Part shown: positions 57,496 to 60,000 of the stretch, piece after piece
Numbering within the stretch: position 1 is the first letter of the stretch
How the letters are laid out: every line of letters begins with the position of its first letter
Assembly: GCA_030141605.1 (NCBI GenBank)
Contig: JAQGDQ010000141.1
Coordinates: 302,501-362,500, forward strand
Source of the DNA: Tubiluchus corallicola
Lineage: Eukaryota; Priapulida; Priapulimorpha; Priapulimorphida; Tubiluchidae
Reading direction: 5' to 3'
DNA length: 60,000 nt
Made by a program: the position numbers and the translations under genes
The notes under the pieces: generated by a model
Seen by the model: the letters and a program-made list of their open reading frames with translations, nothing else
Databases searched by the model: none
What the model was told of the DNA's origin: nothing

Positions 57496-60000
57496 TATTG
57501 AATTCTAGTCTATTAAATGTTGTTACACGTTTGTTAAAAAACTTCCCACCATTGAGATTAATTTATTATCCCTTTGCATAATTTTCGCTATTACTAAAGG
57601 TATCTTAGTAACTACGAAATTGTTAAATCACTTCGTAATTTTTGAGTTCTTTCATTCATGTGATGATGCAAGTAGATCACTTTATTCAGTGAAATCATGG
57701 ATATTGAATTACTGGAATGAAATGTAGTTTAATCAGAAAAAGTCAAGTACAATGCTGCCAGACAAAAATTATCGTGTTTTTATGACGTACTAAAATTTTG
57801 TGTAAGAAACTAGTAAGCATTACGACCTGTGAAGTCTCTAGAATAGTGGCAGGCAACTGGTAGTTGTAGGGAACTGGCGGATTTTTTTATCAAGTAAGCG
57901 ATTTACTATATTTAGATACAAAAACATACTATAATGTATTTTGTTGAAAAAATTTGGAATCAGCCCAGTGATTTAAGTGGAAAGCAAATCTCTTCTTGAC
58001 TTTTTTGATTAGACCAAGATTTTCCCCCCCCCCCCCCGAGTGTTTGTTACTGCAAAATGTTACAAAAGCGTTACTGACACTGTTGTGTTAATCCTGATCA
58101 GCTTTTGTGAAATTTGTTTAACAAGTGTATCCTTAATGATGTGATATGCACATGGTCTGTATCTACTTATCCATTTCTTGTGATCGCCTCAAAGTTATTA
58201 ATGATCATAATAATGTTTGTGAATTGCGATGTATATATGTGTGCTTGCATAGTAAAATTGTCCATAAGTCGGCACTTTTGTTCTAGTTAATCCATATCCT
58301 GAATCTCCATTTCATGAGGATCATTTGATACCAAGCTCATCGCTGTATGTTAATTCTAAACTGAGGTAATCAACGTTGAAGTTGAAGTGCAGACTGCACA
58401 CTGAAAAACATAACCTTGAGAAAATCACTGTTAAAGTTAGCCATTGTTTTTTGTCGCGTTTTTTCAAAACACTTAGCAACCGTACAAATGTTGGTTGCTA
58501 CAGACTTTGCAAGAGCACATTGAAGTTATGTTTAAATCTAGTAGTTGGCTCTTCCTGACGAAAATCTGGGCTTGACAAGAGAAGAAACCCGAAGCAGAAT
58601 GGTCACTTCCACAAGGTACTATCAGTGTTTGAAAATAGGAGTTTTTTTTACAATTGCAATACTAGTTTTTAGACAGAAACGTGGGTAAGGTGCCACATAA
58701 TTAAATTTTTAGTGGTTTTTGAACACTTTCTTGATAATTTGATGCCAGAATAAAGTCCAATATATTTAGCATTGATTTTTACGAAATACGAAAAATTGAC
58801 ACTTGATCAAATTTTTGGTCATTCTACTTTGAAGCATTCATAGTTTTAACTATGCTGACTTATGGACGGTTTTGGTGTGTGCACGCACACGCACACACGT
58901 ATAAATTCCTTTTGTGATGCATTTTGATGTTAATTCATTAATAACATTAGGTTATATGGGAACTGATACTGTACAAACTCATAAACATTTATTAGCAGAT
59001 GTGTTAAGCTACACATGTAGCTGACATCAAGGCAATTTGCTGGTACTTGTTTTGCTGTAACATCACCACATTCACTTATTTATAAATTAGCCTAGGAAAT
59101 GCTAATATTTTTTGTCCTATTTGACTTATGTCGGTAGCATAATTGGATGTTGCTTCTAGAAAATGCCACATTAAACAGTTGGATGTTGAGCTGGATTTCA
59201 GAAGCACTCTAGAAAGAAATGTACATCTTATGACTGATTAAGTAACTTACGCTGTTAGTTCAACTAGCTCTTGCAGGGCACAAAGAATGGATTCTGAATG
59301 TAATAAAATCAGTATGAAGTTCCACAGCAAAGCTGCAATGCCTATAGAGTTTTACTCAAGTAACAGAAACAATTTATTCAAAACACAAGTTCTGCAAACC
59401 CTAATCTAACTGCACAATCTACGATTATTTAACCATAACACAGTTTTTGAAATGATAGGTCATCTGTCAATGAAAAATCTATAATTTATCTGCTAGTTTG
59501 ATTAATTTAGATCTGAGTCTTTGTTCATGCCTTAAGACTAAATTGCAGTGAAAAATTTTTGTCTGTTTAATAAAAAAAACAAATTCCATAATTATAGTTT
59601 TGCATTTTGTATATGGTGCCATACCAGAATCTTCATTGTGTGCGTTTAAGTTTTACTGGTTTGTGTTGTTATTGCATTGATTATCTGTTAGGATCACTGT
59701 GTGCAAAAGCACAAGGATTGCTCTTTCATCAGACCTTTGGTTTACAAAAGTAGAATGATTCATAGTTACACTAAAAAGTATTTACAAAGTCATGAACGAG
59801 TGTAATTGTAACCATATTTTTGCGTGATGTTTCTAAGTTTTTAAAACCGAATGCATCTGCTGGCTTTTGCTAATTCAAAACCAGTTAGGTCTATGTGTAC
59901 CCCACGTTTGCACCATATGGTACCACTGAGGGTGAACATGTGAAACAGCTGCAAACACAGTCTGCTCTTTGAATTTTGAGATAATTATGGCATGGTGCAC
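57496..60000. other. VTI1A 3' UTR and downstream, no other gene seen
   Basis: AT-rich. Includes a poly-C run at 58026-58038 and a short GT/CA tract near 58873-58900. Possible AATAAA signals (for example near 59568) cannot be ranked. No protein blocks on either strand. Confidence 0.45.

Overview
The window is eukaryotic nuclear DNA, AT-rich (about two thirds A+T by eye). It has spliced genes with GT-AG introns of roughly 0.1 to 3.5 kb, CR1-like and other LINE relics, and many short nonautonomous DNA transposons. An LDLa/C-type lectin/Ig receptor and the CR1-type PHD finger point to an invertebrate metazoan. I cannot name the phylum from sequence alone.

Layout, left to right. (1) About 1-23553, minus strand: a large multi-exon gene whose 5' end is at 23553 and whose 3' end lies beyond the left edge. 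I rebuilt most exons by hand with mostly matching splice phases: signal peptide and Ser/Thr-rich linker, LDL-receptor class A repeat, two C-type lectin-like domains, at least one and probably two Ig-like domains, then an unclassified Cys-containing tail. (2) 25.4-28.3 kb, plus: a LINE ORF1-like fragment, an eight-copy 73-bp tandem array and a frameshifted PHD finger of a retrotransposon. (3) 29875-33718, minus: four coding exons of ribosomal protein eL34. (4) 37468-39366, minus: a complete CTP synthase reading frame without introns. (5) 42-44.1 kb, minus: decayed LINE reverse transcriptase. (6) 45381-46214, plus: a 277-residue ORF with six D/E-H-x-Y-S/T/A motifs and two SUMO-type lysine motifs, resembling the regulatory half of OASIS-type CREB3-like factors but without a visible bZIP. 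(7) 48689-57495, plus: the complete eight-exon Qb-SNARE VTI1A. The last 2.5 kb holds nothing I recognise.

The space between exons is dominated by small DNA transposons whose ends can be fixed to the base: hAT-like elements with 8-bp target duplications (1006-1548, 2741-3219, 3999-4579, 7176-7857, 21287-21696, 33969-34671, and a nested pair at 39830-40493), a pogo/Tigger-like TA-flanked family (1834-2312, 17559-18015, 55894-56373) and a piggyBac-like TTAA pair (21827-22398, 52435-52983). There are also three striking inverted repeats: a perfect 120-bp palindrome at 11887-12006, a 110-bp-arm hairpin at 23830-24115 and a 54-bp-arm hairpin at 24156-24297.

The genes do not form a pathway. eL34, CTP synthase and VTI1A are housekeeping genes in translation, nucleotide synthesis and endosome/Golgi fusion. 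The receptor is an accessory, possibly recognition-type, gene. The most unusual items are the receptor with its unclassified tail, the repeated-motif ORF, the intronless CTP synthase and the long palindromes.
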